Notes: generated by a model from the sequence alone, not told the origin. A DNA stretch of 64,000 nucleotides from Cercis canadensis (GCA_003255065.1 QAOA01003578.1:478830-542829); one strand, 5' to 3'; positions 37,501 to 49,093 are shown, counted from the first letter of the stretch. A program made the numbers and translations.

Positions 37501-37732
37501 TTTTTTTTAAGATTTTATGATATTATATGAATATATAATATTACACTGACGTAATAAGTATAAGTAATTTATATATTTCATTAAATATAAATATAATTTA
37601 TTTTATTCTCTCAAACAAATTTAAAAATAATTTATGTGTATACATGTCATTCATACATTAGTTATTTTTATATAGTATAACATATTATATAAATACTAAA
37701 AATATCTAAAAAAATCTCTTTTTTTTTTTATA
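37501..37732 (+). repeat. AT-rich MITE family, copy 2 (best preserved)
   Basis: Begins with an AGATTTTATGATATTATATG string and ends with TACTAAAAATATCTAAAAAA. The flanks carry ACTAATTATTTAGAT on the left (37486-37500) and ACTAACTATTTAGAT on the right (about 37735-37749), a direct repeat with one change that may represent the duplicated target. Motif order matches the copies at 18560, 40875 (inverted) and 2890. Confidence 0.65.
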
Positions 37733-37749
37733 TGACTAACTATTTAGAT

Positions 37750-39476
37750 TTTAAACATTTGAATCATAAAATTCTATACATTATTTACCACTGAAGAGAA
37801 AAGTTTCATATTAATAAACTAATTAAAAAACTTTATTGACAATAAGACATTTAATTGGTAGCTTCAGTCCAATGTGGGCTGCTGTTGTGGATTACTCCAA
37901 CTAAAGAAAGTTCCAAACGAAGCCCAGTAGCCCACTATTAATGGGCTTTAACTGCCTCAAACGAAAGACAAAAATTTGGGTATAGATCTGAATTGAAAAA
38001 ACAAAAAATGACTTTGTGTTTTCTCATCAAAATGGACATTCTTAAAGAGTGTTTTCTTTCCCCTCCCCCTCTCTTTTGATGCTGCCATCATCCTTATTCA
38101 GACTTTCTATATTTTAAGTTAAATTTGCAATCCAATTTTTCTCCCTTCATGCCACCAACTATAGCTTTGTAATAACAATCAAATACCAAGACAAGCTTTA
38201 TATATGTGGGAAAGCGAAGTGAGAAATTTCTTTTACAAAAGATGAAAAAACCATCACAAAAGGTAAAATAAGAAATTAGCAAACCTTTTTATCTCTATTG
38301 CAATAACATTGTGCAATTTAAATAAATTATAAATGAGACATGTCATAATTTTTGTTTTATAATATTTTATAAATTCTCATATGAAAAAGTTTTATGTCAT
38401 GGCCTTTTTTTGCTTTTTTCTGAATGGAAGGGCCATGAGAACAGCCCAGAAGATGAAGAATTGGGCCATCATTAATGTCTTTAGCCCAAAATAACTAATG
38501 CCGAAGGGAAAACAGGCCTCTCCCTATTTTATTGATTTATTAAATACTTCGAAGTGATATAGGGCCATGGGCATACATATTTTGAAAGCAAAATGATAAT
38601 TGGTGCCTTGCTCATGGCAATATAAAAGACTATGAATAACTAAGTTTAGCCGATGTAGGACTCATAGGCCAAAATAATCATATGGGCCCTAACATAACTC
38701 TCAAACTGTCAAACTTGATGCATAATTCTTTACTCGTATCTATATACCCAAGCCCAAGCAAGCCCATATACTAATATTTGATGTCAACTTTTTAACTTGA
38801 TGCATGGCAAAAAAACAAAAAACAAAAAAAGCTTTGTATCTTTTTTTAAAAAAAAAATTAATTGTAAAAGTATATTCAAGCTAGCATTTGCACTTCGAGA
38901 TTAAGTTATTTTTTGGGTGATCTTAAGGATGCACCTCTCACATCAGTTTAGTGCAGTCATAGAAAAAAATCTTCTGAATGCTAGTTCTAAGATTTGAACA
39001 TTAGTTAGCTTCGATAAATCTATTACATTCTTATTACCAAGTTAAATCTTTAGAATTTTGTAACTGGTAGTCTAATAGTCGTGTAAAAACGATAAAAAAA
39101 AAAAATTCATACTTGTATTTTTATTTATTATTTTTATAATAAGAAGCCACGCTTGTATCTCATTATACATTAAAAGTTGAAATGTGGTGAGCCTTAGCTT
39201 GAACAGTGCACCATATCTTTGCATTTGTATTTCTTAGTTACTTTTTCTTATGGAATTCTTTTTTTATTTTTATTTTTTGAGTTTCGGTATGTTTATTGTA
39301 GTTTGAAAGAAAAACAAAAGACAAACAAGCTAGTGTATTTCATTAAAATATAATTAAGAGGAGCCAGTAAGTGAAAAACTCAAAGTAAACCTGTTTTCTA
39401 GTTTGCACAATAGTTGAAAACAAAGGCCACCTTCCTGTTACATAAGAAATAAAAACAGTTAGTTGACAGGAAAATG
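37750..39476. other. Intergenic DNA with a possible LTR fragment
   Basis: No gene is seen. The string AGCCGATGTAGGACTCATAG (from about 38649), followed by ATATGGGCCCTAACA, is of a kind often found at ends of plant LTR retrotransposons; I treat it as a possible LTR fragment. TGGGC motifs recur between 37420 and 38480. Confidence 0.45.
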
Positions 39477-40508
39477 TTTCCAGAAACATCAAAATCGAAA
39501 GCAACAAAGCAGAAATGTCGTTTCGATTTACGTTGTACCGAACACACCCTTGCGGAGTTCATGAGAAGGAGTGGGTCGTTTTAATCAAAAAGTTATGAAT
39601 TTTTTTTTTCCTTTCATTTTTATTTTAACTTCAAAATAATAAAATAGAAAATTTATTCTCTTTCAATGCTAAACACTCAAACAAGCAGAAACTAACTCCT
39701 TTTGTTTTAAAATAATCCACTAAAAATTATTATTGATTTAAATAACTTTAAAATAATGTCTCAAAATTATTTGCAATTTGGCACATTAGTTTTTATTTAT
39801 TTTTACACATACTTACTAAGAACATATAAATATTTGTGTTACTGTTAAGTTTGTGTATATAGCAATAACTTAAGTATTCAATAAAATTTTGGTTTACCAA
39901 CTTTTTGTGTTTGTGATGTAATTTGATGATATTATTGATAAGTTTTTTTTTTTGGCTAAAATTATTTATTACTAAATGTCATTGTACCACTANTTTCCAG
40001 AAACATCAATATCGAAAGCAACAAAGCAGAAATGTCGTTTCGATTTACGTTGTACCGAACACACCCTTGCGGAGTTCATGAGAAGGAGTAGGTCGTTTTA
40101 ATCAAAAAGTTATGAATTTTTTTTTTCCTTTCATTTTTATTTTAACTTCAAAATAATAAAATAGAAAATTTATTCTCTTTCAATGCTAAACACTCAAACA
40201 AGCAGAAACTAACTCCTTTTGTTTTAAAATAATCCACTAAAAATTATTATTGATTTAAATAACTTTAAAATAATGTCTCAAAATTATTTGCAATTTGGCA
40301 CATTAGTTTTTATTTATTTTTACACATACTTACTAAGAACATATAAATATTTGTGTTACTGTTAAGTTTGTGTACATAGCAATAACTTAAATATTCAATA
40401 AAATTTTGGTTTACCAACTTTTTGTGTTTGTGATGTAATTTGATGATATTATTGATAAGTTTTTTTTTTGGCTAAAATTATTTATTACTAAATGTCATTG
40501 TACCACTA
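39477..40508 (+). repeat. 515-bp direct duplication around a single 'n' (probable assembly artefact)
   Basis: 39477-39992 and 39994-40508 are about 99 percent identical, both running from TTTCCAGAAACATC to TTGTACCACTA. They are separated only by the 'n' at 39993. The few differences look like alleles (for example GAGTGGGTCG against GAGTAGGTCG). Confidence 0.85.
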
Positions 40509-40874
40509 TAACTATTATTATAAATTTTTGTAACTATAAATATTATTACAAATTTTTATTAAGACCTATAATATACTTTAATAAATTTTGAAGTACCAAA
40601 AGAAAAATAATGTCATTGTACGTTCATGCATTTTTAATAGTACAACTTATGTGGAGGCAGAGAGAGAGGAATCCGATGCATTTTTAATAGTCTTTCACAA
40701 CTTTTCCACTATTTTCGTCTGACATAATATTTGAATTATAGGAAAGTATTTATCCACTAATACAAGATCTAATTTTAAATAATAATTAACTATTTAGTAA
40801 TAAAGATGTAATAAATTTATTTAAATTACTTAAAATTTGAATTCTCAAGTTAACACTAGAAAAAATTTTCTTAA

Positions 40875-41095
40875 GAAGGTTTTTTTAGATACTTTTAGTA
40901 TTTATGTAATATGTTATACTATATAAGAATAACCAATAAATGAATGACATGTGTACAAATTAACTGTTTTTAAATTTATTTAAAAAATTAAATAAATTAT
41001 ATTTTACATATAATAAAATATAAAAATTATGTATATTAGGTGAGTATAATATAACATACTTACATAATATCATAAAATCCCTAATTCTTTTAAGA
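40875..41095 (-). repeat. AT-rich MITE family, copy 3 (inverted)
   Basis: Read on the minus strand it runs GGGATTTTATGATATTATGT ... ATGTCATTCATTTATTGG ... ATAACATATTACATAAATAC ... AAGTATCTAAAAAA, the same order as copies 1 and 2. Confidence 0.65.
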
Positions 41096-41642
41096 TCACT
41101 TGAAAAAAAAATTAATTTCTAGGCACAAAATCTAATCTCAAAATACTCCAAAGAAATTTCTATTTAAATAATAATTGATTAATATTATAAAATACAAAAT
41201 TCTGCTTTTTTTTTTTCTTCTAATCATGTACAAAACTTAATTCCTTCTTAGGCAATAATTTTATCAGTTTCTTAGTTCCAGGCAACAGTTTTCAGTTTCA
41301 ATTTTTTTCACTAAATATAAGGTTCAGATGAATATATGAAAATAAAAACACCAGAAATTACTTCAAAGTTTAAACCAGTTCATATTTCCAGCGAGAAAGG
41401 GTCTGGACACTGGAGCATTTCACCATTAAATTTAATGAAAAAAATAAAATAAAATAAAAAAGGTTAAAATGGAACCAGTTTCTGGTACGAGTTAAGGGCA
41501 ATTTTCATATCTTCCTAATCCTACATATATTTTTCTGTAATTCCTTTTAGAAAGGAAAAAAAACCCAAAAATTTACAAGTCTCGTCCGTCCCCTCAGACG
41601 GAAAAGTTTTCTTCCTTTTTTTTTTTTTTTTCTCCTTTCATT

Positions 41643-42197
41643 CTACTGTGCTGGCAAGGTTCCATGCCGCCACGGATCGGAAAACTCCGAGTCATAATAC
41701 ACATCCGAGTGCTCAAAAAGCCCATCGAACGCCACGTATTCAGCGTGACCGTTATAACTAACTCCGAATTCGAACGAGTCATAACTCGGGATCTGATCCT
41801 CAAAGTCCCAGAACTCGCCGACTCCAGACGAGTCCGACGAGACTCGAACCAACTCATTCTCCTCTTTCTTCGCCTCAGTTACCGACGACGGAGTTCCCGC
41901 CGGCGGCAGGCCAAGTTCATCGTCGGAGGCTTCTAGAAGGTATCCAAACTGCGGCTGAGACTCGCCGGAATCTGACGTGAGATCAACAATCGGAACCGGC
42001 GAGGAAGAGGCTGATATCTCTTCCTGTAAACTCTTCATGACTGAGTCAAGGTCCTGACTGGACGGCGTGGGATAGGTGTCGTCGAGGAACTCAAGGAGAT
42101 GGAAATCGTCTCGGAGCCTCTTGACCTCCGACGAGTCCAAACCCGGCTCGGCCGGTTCATCTCGGATCCGCTTCTTGTTCCCACTCTGGTTTTCCAT
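41643..42197 (-). CDS. Unassigned acidic plant protein, 184 aa, intronless
   Basis: Open for 184 codons from ATG 42197 to TAG 41643, with codon use and GC content well above the surroundings. The N-terminus is basic (KKRIRDEP, EVKRLRDD), which could serve nuclear import. A dense block around residues 24-58 contains KRLRDDFHLLEFLDDTYPTP then QDLDSVMKSLQEEI and looks like a conserved motif. The rest is acidic, Ser- and Tyr-rich (VDLTSDSGES, WDFEDQIPSYDSFEFG), with no membrane segment or enzyme motif. I do not recognise a named domain. By position between LTA2-side genes and NIMIN, it might correspond to the uncharacterised Arabidopsis AT3G25870/AT1G13360 family, but I cannot check this. A good TATA box upstream supports a real gene. 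Confidence 0.85.
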   Translation of the reverse strand: MENQSGNKKRIRDEPAEPGLDSSEVKRLRDDFHLLEFLDDTYPTPSSQDLDSVMKSLQEEISASSSPVPIVDLTSDSGESQPQFGYLLEASDDELGLPPAGTPSSVTEAKKEENELVRVSSDSSGVGEFWDFEDQIPSYDSFEFGVSYNGHAEYVAFDGLFEHSDVYYDSEFSDPWRHGTLPAQ

Positions 42198-42309
42198 AGA
42201 GAGAGAAAGAAAAAAGCAAAAGATATAATATTGTAGCTTTTTTTTCTACGCAAAGGTGACACGGATGCAAGTTGGAGTAGTGGCAAGTCGTGGCGATGAG
42301 ATGTGAGGG

Positions 42310-42316
42310 TTATATA
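42310..42316 (-). promoter_or_regulatory. TATA box of the 184-aa protein gene
   Basis: The minus strand reads CCCCTATATAACCCTC, 113 bp before the start codon, predicting a leader of about 80 nt. Confidence 0.75.
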
Positions 42317-42327
42317 GGGGGGACAAG

Positions 42328-42376
42328 GTAGAGAGAGAAACTAGAGAGAGAAAGGAACAAACAGAGAGAGAGAGTG
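42328..42376. promoter_or_regulatory. GA-repeat tract upstream of the TATA box
   Basis: Three GAGAGA blocks lie within about 50 bp directly upstream of the TATA box. GA/CT dinucleotide tracts near plant core promoters are known binding sites of BBR/BPC proteins; occupancy here is inference. Confidence 0.5.
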
Positions 42377-44046
42377 GGGGTAATGATCTGACAACGCAGG
42401 CGCGTGGGAGCGAATGCTTAGGCCATCACGGACAGATTTATTGGCCTTTTTTATGTTTCAAATACTTTTTCCATTTTTAATTAAAATAATTCAAAAAAAT
42501 TTGGTGTCCGCTTTCCGTTTTTATTTTTTTTATTAAATTGAGTTGAATTCGGAATTGGTGTCCGGTCAGTTGGGGTGGGTCCCACTTGCCTAGTCAATCA
42601 CGGCATTTGTGTTTTATGTTTCTCTGTGTGTGTGTGAGAGCCACCTATGACTTTTAGCTCGGCTCAGCTTGGCTTCGTAGGGGGTTGATCACTTGGTTGT
42701 TAGACTTGGCGGGAAGGAAGGGTGGGGTTTGGTTGGTAGGAAAATTAAATAAGGGGTAACTGCGAGGGCGTTTTAGGAAAGCTGTTGGGTGTGATTTGAA
42801 TGATAGGAGTTGGATTAGACTTTGGAATTTAAAATTGGGGGATTGGAATTGACAGGATGGTGGAATGGACTTTCTGGAAAAGGTTTTGGGATTTTTGATT
42901 GAGTTTGAGGGAATTGATTATTGAAAACGTCAATGAGATATATTGGGTTTAAACCTTAACGATAACGATGCCCACTATGACTGGCCCACTAATTAAGTAT
43001 TTGATTTTAATTAACTTTAATTTTGTTTTGGTAAAGTTAATTTGATTTTTGCCAATCTTGGAGAAGACGCCTCCCAAGAAACTTTTGTCAAGTAATCATA
43101 GTGTAAGATATTGATTTATTTATTTATATCCCTTCTTTTGAGGTATTTTTAATTTTTTGGCAAAAAATATATCACTATATAAAGAGTTAACATTTTAATT
43201 AAAATATGAAATGTGAGCATTATAGTATCCACTATTTTAAAGGGTATAGTACTATCTTAGGGTGGGCTTTGGGGTGAAAATCAATAAGATTTACAGTATA
43301 ATTTTAAATTATTATAAAAATTTTAAAAAATTAAGTCATCCAATCAATACTAAATTCTAATCCCATTATCTGCCGGACATGGATTAATCAATTTACACTT
43401 TTTATTTATTAGGTGGAGATTATACTACTAGGGAGATAATATTATCTTATATTTAATTGGGTGAATTTGGATGAGACTTGTTCAATGATTTAATGTTATC
43501 ACAAAAATCATAAAAAAAAATTGAGTCAATCAATAATTGCCTAATTAATTTTGAGTGTGAAAAAACATGTTAAAAAAATAAAAGCAAAATGCAAGTAACC
43601 AATCTCGAAAAACCTTTCTTGGAATTGCAATTTTCTAACTTTTATTATAGTAGAAATACAAGTGATAAAAAAATTTATATTTTGTAGGATTAATTTTAAT
43701 TATATTTAACATTGATTAATACCAGCAAGTTATAGGATAAAAGTAACAATTTCATTTTAGACCATTTCTATTCTCATTATTTTTCTATGATGATCATTTC
43801 ATGTAATAAACTAACCAATATTGATAATTCCTCAGTTAGATTTAAAAGAGCAAGTGTTTTAATAAAGTGTATCGCATCAAAGTGGATTAGCAAATTATAC
43901 TAGTTTTTCAAATAGAAGGAATCCTTCAATTCCGCAACCATTTTCTTTCTTTAGACCAATTAAACTTCTAGGGCTCTAATTTGTCAAATTGTGTTGTGGA
44001 CAAGTTACCAATTTACTACTAATCTCGGACCTTCCCTTCATATAAT
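42377..44046. other. Intergenic DNA, no gene seen
   Basis: GC-richer up to about 42950 and AT-rich after. The motif ATCAATAATTGCC-like and AAATTGAGTCAATCAAT at about 43320-43355 and 43500-43535 is a loose direct repeat. No coding region was supported. Confidence 0.5.
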
Positions 44047-44220
44047 CTATTTTACTAATATCACACATTATTTAATATATCTATATAATATAAATTAAAT
44101 TATTTTTAATTAATATAAAAAAAATTTAACTTTGACTAAAAATTTTATATATTAAATAAAAATAAATTAATTTATATTATATAGATATATTAAATAAGAT
44201 ATAATATTAATAAAATTGAG
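44047..44220. mobile_element. AT-only inverted-repeat element (MITE)
   Basis: TTATTTAATATATCTATATA followed by ATATAAATTAA occurs near the left end and again, inverted, near the right end; the arms match for about 65 bp. It is almost pure A/T. Confidence 0.6.
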
Positions 44221-44901
44221 TATAAAAATAACGACTTCCTGGCATTAAATAAAGAAAATTGGATATTCTAACTTAGAATGGGGAATTGAATATGAATTCT
44301 CAAAGGTGATATGCTGTGTTAGGTGGACTAAATTCTTGCTTAGTATTCCTTGAATAAATCAATGCATGATGGGTATTTTTAATGGCAAAGGAGTTAGAGC
44401 TGATATCACCACAAATTTTAAAATTCCTTATAGATCAATTCTTCTGACTATAAACCCTTTTTCCTTCTTTTCTCATATTCGCATTTCAAATTCAGTAATA
44501 TTCCCCTTCAAAAATAATACAGGTTCTTGAATATTCGTGTGTGCTTATGCTTACTTTATATACTCAACTAATTATTTCCTTTATTCCATGTCTCCATTGA
44601 GTCACCAACTATCCCTTCTTTTGAAATATATGCATGGAATAAAGCAATTACACAATCTTCTAATATTATGAACTCTTTGAATCGTTACTTCCAAGAAAGG
44701 GTTATTGTTGTAATTTAACTTTAAATACAATCAACTGTAAAAACGATGAAGCTTCGTGATCCTGGGAGACCGAATAAATGTCCCAAAAAAGAAAAATTAA
44801 AAAAAGTGTATCTGTATCTGTCATGTAGTCATTTTCTTGTAATATACAAGATTGACCCCACAATCTTGCGGGTATTACACGGACGAGTAGGATTTATTTT
44901 A

Positions 44902-45451
44902 GGTTTAATTGCAATTTTGGTCCCCTATTTTAACTACTTGAACGTTTTGATCCCCCTTCTTTAAAAATGAACTATTGAGTCCCTCTATATTCATAAAATG
45001 TACAATTTTAGTCCATTTATCTTTAAGTCAAAATTCTTAGGTTTATTTTAAGGTGTAAAATTCTTTGATTCATAATCCCACCATTCAGATTGAAGGGCTA
45101 CATCTTATGAACCTCCTCACTAAATTTTAGCTCGATCTAACGGTGGGACTCAGCCCAAAATACCAAAATCATAATTTTTCATTTAACCACAAAATTTAGA
45201 CTTTTTCACCGTTAGATCGAGCTGAAATTTAATTGGCAGATTCACAAGACGTAGTTCTTCAATCTGAACGGTGAGATTATAAATCAGAGAACTTTACACC
45301 TTGAAATAAACCTAAGAATTTTGACTTAAAGATAAATGGACTAAACTTGTACATTTTATGAATATAGAGAGATTCAATAGTTCATTTTTAAAGAAGGGGG
45401 ACCAAAACGTTCAAGTGGTTAAAATAAGGGGACCAAAATTGTAATTAAGTC
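44902..45451. mobile_element. Mutator-like long-arm MITE, copy A
   Basis: The left end GGTTTAATTGCAATTTTGGT and the reverse complement of the right end, GACTTAATTACAATTTTGGT, begin inverted arms that extend over almost the whole 550 bp. The centre contains CGATCTAACGGTGGGACTC and its near-complement. The flanking 9 bp, TTTATTTTA and TTGATTTTA, match at 8 of 9. A sister copy with an intact duplication is at 53043-53573. Confidence 0.8.
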
Positions 45452-45452
45452 T

Positions 45453-46168
45453 TGATTTTATGAGGTGTTTGATAAACAAATCTAATTTTGTTTACTACTA
45501 GTTGATAGAAAAAATAAAAAATAAAAAATTCTCAATTTATTAAAGAGGTGGGTTGGGTAGCAGAGCGGGAGAAGAGAAGTACAACACGTGACAACAGGAA
45601 GGCACCAAGTACAGCGTTCTACCCAAAACAAAGGGTACAACCCAACAGCAACAAGCAAGCAAGATGATGAAAGTGGAAGAAAAGCTGCCCCTACTTGCCT
45701 TTCCTACCGTCAAATCTCAACCACTCGTTTCCTACCGTCAAATAAAATATCCATCCAATCCACTCAGCTCCCACTGGGGGAGGCCTCATCCCCTCACTTT
45801 CTCTCTTTATTTCCTTTCAATTACCATTTACCACCCCTCACTCCTTTTATTTCTAATCTCATTTTTTTTTATATGTTTACTATGTCAGTGTAATATGATA
45901 TACTTAAGTAGTATCACAAAATCTCAAAAAAAAATATATCAAAAAAAACTCAACAAATTTTTTATATTGTGTTTTTATATATTTTATAAATAATTATGTA
46001 TTATATAAAAGATTCAATTTTTTAAAAACTTATAAAAAATAAAAATTCACTCAATTAAATAAAAATTGTCTAGAATAGCAAGAGATTTTTAAAATAAGCA
46101 CTTAACAAAAACTTTTTTCTTCTTTTGCTAATGCGAGAAATGAACCCTTTGAATTCTCCTCTACCACG
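45453..46168. other. Intergenic; GC-richer patch and a MITE end
   Basis: 45545-45850 is noticeably GC-richer, with ACACGTGAC (G-box-like) near 45585 and two overlapping short open frames lacking recognisable domains. 45868-45945 is an inverted end of the AT-rich MITE family (ATGTCAGTGTAATATGATA ... CACAAAATCTCAAAAAA). Confidence 0.45.
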
Positions 46169-46492
46169 CTATCCATCCCCATCCTCAGTACCGTACTCCC
46201 ATTTCATATTTGTCGGAAAATCTAAACCATGTCCCACAGGCAATCCTTGACCCATCAGTTTCCCTCGTTTCACTTCTGCCCCCTTGGGACCCACTTTACA
46301 CAGTCTCTGCCATGTGGGTCCCCATACGTATACGAATAGTAGTACTAGTGGTATCTTGTGAAGCCAGCTAGCCAAGTCCGAGGAAGCCGAATCTTGTTCC
46401 AGAATCAAGTTAAGCAAAGAATCAAACACGTGTAAAACGAAACCAATTGGCGCTAGCCGTAAGCCGTAGACACTAGACGGTGAAGATTCCAT
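46169..46492 (-). CDS. Doubtful small open reading frame, 107 aa
   Basis: ATG at 46492 sits in a strong context (GCCACCATGGAA) and the frame stays open to TAG at 46169. The region is clearly richer in GC than its surroundings. The N-terminal half has a hydrophobic stretch (APIGFVLHVFDSLLNLIL, then IPLVLLFVYVW) and the C-terminal half is Gly/Lys-rich. No family is recognised and no intron, TATA box or poly(A) signal was identified. It may be a small gene, a gene fragment or non-coding. Confidence 0.3.
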   Translation of the reverse strand: MESSPSSVYGLRLAPIGFVLHVFDSLLNLILEQDSASSDLASWLHKIPLVLLFVYVWGPTWQRLCKVGPKGAEVKRGKLMGQGLPVGHGLDFPTNMKWEYGTEDGDG

Positions 46493-46961
46493 GGTGGCCT
46501 CTCGTCAGCTCTTCCTTGTCCTCGAATTGAATAGAATACCCTAATCCTAATCCGTCAACTTTCCGTTGCTTGCACGTTTCGACGTGGCTCATTTTCCAAA
46601 TCACTGTTACTCCTTATCTTTTTTTATTATAGAAATCAATGTGCACTTGAATTCCTTGAAAAAAAGAAAGGTGATATCTTAAAAGGTGGGGGCCACGGTG
46701 GGTGAGTGGTGGGATCTAAGGCAATCACGTGATTCATCGGAAAGGAGTAAGGAGGAGAGGGATAGATGGGAAATGCAACAAGTTGTTTATCTTATCATAC
46801 GTCGTACCTTTAACTTTTCGTTCACGAGGTCCCGTTTGGTCATTCTGTAGCAGACAATACATAATGCCACGCTTCTTACCCAATTTCCATTTCCAACTGC
46901 CATATGCAACTCTTGACTACTGTACGCAGCCCCAATAAATTGGGATACTAGATAGTTATGT

Positions 46962-47316
46962 CGGTAAATTTATTAAAATAATGTAATTTAATAAAAAATT
47001 TATAAATTTGGATTATTTTTAAAATTATTTATTAAAATAGGTCATTTTTTTAAACTGAAAAAAATGTAAAAATGAATCTATATTTTCTAAAAGAAAATAC
47101 GGATTCATTTACACCTTGACTATACCTAAAAAAAAAAATAAATGTTGAAATAAATTTGTGTTTTGTATAGGGAAACGTTAATTTATTTTCTCATTTTTTG
47201 AGAAAAACACTTTAGTGTGTATTATTTAAAAAAAGTGACCTATTTTAATAAATATTTTTAAAAGTAATCTAAATTCATAAATTTATTATTAAATAACATT
47301 ATTTTGGTTAATTACC
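46962..47316. mobile_element. Mutator-like MITE with perfect 9-bp target duplication
   Basis: TAGTTATGT occurs at 46953-46961 and 47317-47325, immediately flanking the unit. The ends CGGTAAATTTATTAAAATAA and, from the other strand, GGGTAATTAACCAAAATAAT are imperfect inverted repeats, and the arms stay similar for about 100 bp (TTTATTAAAATAGGTCA and its complement). Confidence 0.8.
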
Positions 47317-47325
47317 CTAGTTATG

Positions 47326-47767
47326 TGAGATTGATAAAAATAAATTAAAAGAATTTATTAAAATTAATTTTTTGTTTAATATTATAATAAATATCTCAAA
47401 AAATTAAATAAGTTAGTATGACTCACTTTTTAAATTGATTACAAAATTTGAGTTTAAATGGATTAAACAAAATTGTTAATATTTTAATAATAACTTAATT
47501 TTTAAATATATTTATGATGATATTAAAATTAAAAATTTATTTTTGTCCCAAACTTTTAGTTAGAGTTTTTTTTTTTTTCGTTTTTACCCTTTAAAATAAC
47601 TTGGATAATCTAGTATCACCAAATAGAAGATGCCACGAGGCAACAACCGAGAATAAGAAGAGTAAGCTGTAATCTGTGTATTAAAAAGATTCCATAGTCC
47701 ATCAGGTATCTTATTTCTAATTAAGTACTTGATGGCTATTTTAGGAATGTTATGTGATTATTTTATT

Positions 47768-47798
<31 letters not shown>

Positions 47799-48094
47799 TA
47801 TGTATAAAATATATAATTATTTTATAAATTTATTATTGTGAGATATTAAAACTTAACATAAATAAAAGACTGAATGATACTTTAAAAGAAAAAGTCTTTT
47901 AAGTAAATACTTGCCAGTTGTCACACCGTAAAAAATTTATCAAAGTTTGTTTCTTAGGGCAGTTGTAACTATAGATTTATTTAATTCACAAAGTGTAAGA
48001 GGGAGGGAGAATTTGAATACAGAATTGCTCTTTTCTCAGTTATCTCTTTCTCATCCTTTCATTATTACTTTTGGTTTATTAAATGATTCTCACT
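47326..48094. other. AT-rich intergenic DNA
   Basis: Contains an (AT)n microsatellite at about 47769-47790. No gene is seen. Confidence 0.5.
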
Positions 48095-48258
48095 TGTTAA
48101 GAATTGACTTTTTCAAAAGCTTAAGCCATTTAATTGAAAAAGTAGAACAAAATGATTTAATCTCATAATTACTTAGTCAAAGAGACTCTAATATTATATC
48201 AAAATTTTATTTAATTTAAAAGTTTAAACTATTATTATAAATAATTTTATATTTAACA
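48095..48258 (-). mobile_element. TRIM retrotransposon relic, internally deleted
   Basis: On the minus strand it begins TGTTAAATATAAAATTATTT, like the terminal repeat of the intact TRIM at 57583-57874. A degenerate primer-binding site (TATAATATTAGAGTC) follows, then the internal region (TTTGACTAAGTAATTATGAG). It ends TTGAAAAAGTCAATTCTTAA then CA, the end of the second terminal repeat. Part of the interior and the polypurine tract are missing. Confidence 0.65.
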
Positions 48259-49093
48259 TAACTTAACAAGGTAAGAAAAGATTCTCAAGGCTCTCTTAAA
48301 GGCATAAAATATGGACAAGGAGTATCAAAATGGATCGTTGAACAGAATCTAAAATAGCAGTGTTATAACAATCTTATATTCATGTGCATACTGTGGTACA
48401 CAAGATAAGAAGGTATCTTAGACGGCTGCACCTAAATAATTGGTATTGTAAAGAATAATATCCTTCTATTGCTTTTTCGTAGCCAACTTTACTTGATGTG
48501 AAAGCAATGGCTCAAACAAATCCCATTAATCTATCTTCTCCCTCTAACTCCAAGTAAACTCAGAAAAAGGGTGGAATAAAAATTTTCAAACCACAACATT
48601 GCAAACTAATAATTGACTAAGCAAACGCTAATAGACTATTGACATGTCTCGCCGAAATCATCGTTGTTTTGCCACCTGACAAACGCCAAAGACCATTCCA
48701 AAATAGTGGATCCAAGAAACATTTAAAGCTAATGAGAAAACTAAGAAAAATATATTGATAGGATCACTTGGTGAGTGGGATAAAACAAAAAAGCAGATGC
48801 CGGCATTACTTAACTAATAAGATATATTCTAATCTGAAATGGACAACTTATTGTTCAACAATCTAGTCTCCATTAATAACCTTCAAAGTCTTCTTCTGTT
48901 TTAATTGACTTTTACCCTTGCTAGTCCTCTAGAATTCAACTGTATATCATAACTTCAAGCTATTTCTATGAGTTTGAACCTGAAATCTAATCAAATGGTT
49001 TATAACTTATTAGTACTGAAATTGTTCATAGGATTTATGAATTTTGTGTTCAAATCAAGAATCACAGCCAAAAATACTAAAAAAAGAAATTTA

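Noticed and set aside
41594..42286. Frames overlapping the 184-aa gene in other frames and strand (41594-41857, 41664-41936, 42035-42286)
   Set aside because: Composition is that of shifted reading; the 41643-42197 frame has a TATA box, a good start and coherent acidic composition.
45588..45993. Two overlapping plus-strand frames at 45588-45993 as a gene
   Set aside because: Both run into the inverted end of an AT-rich MITE, encode low-complexity hydrophobic tails and have no recognised domain.
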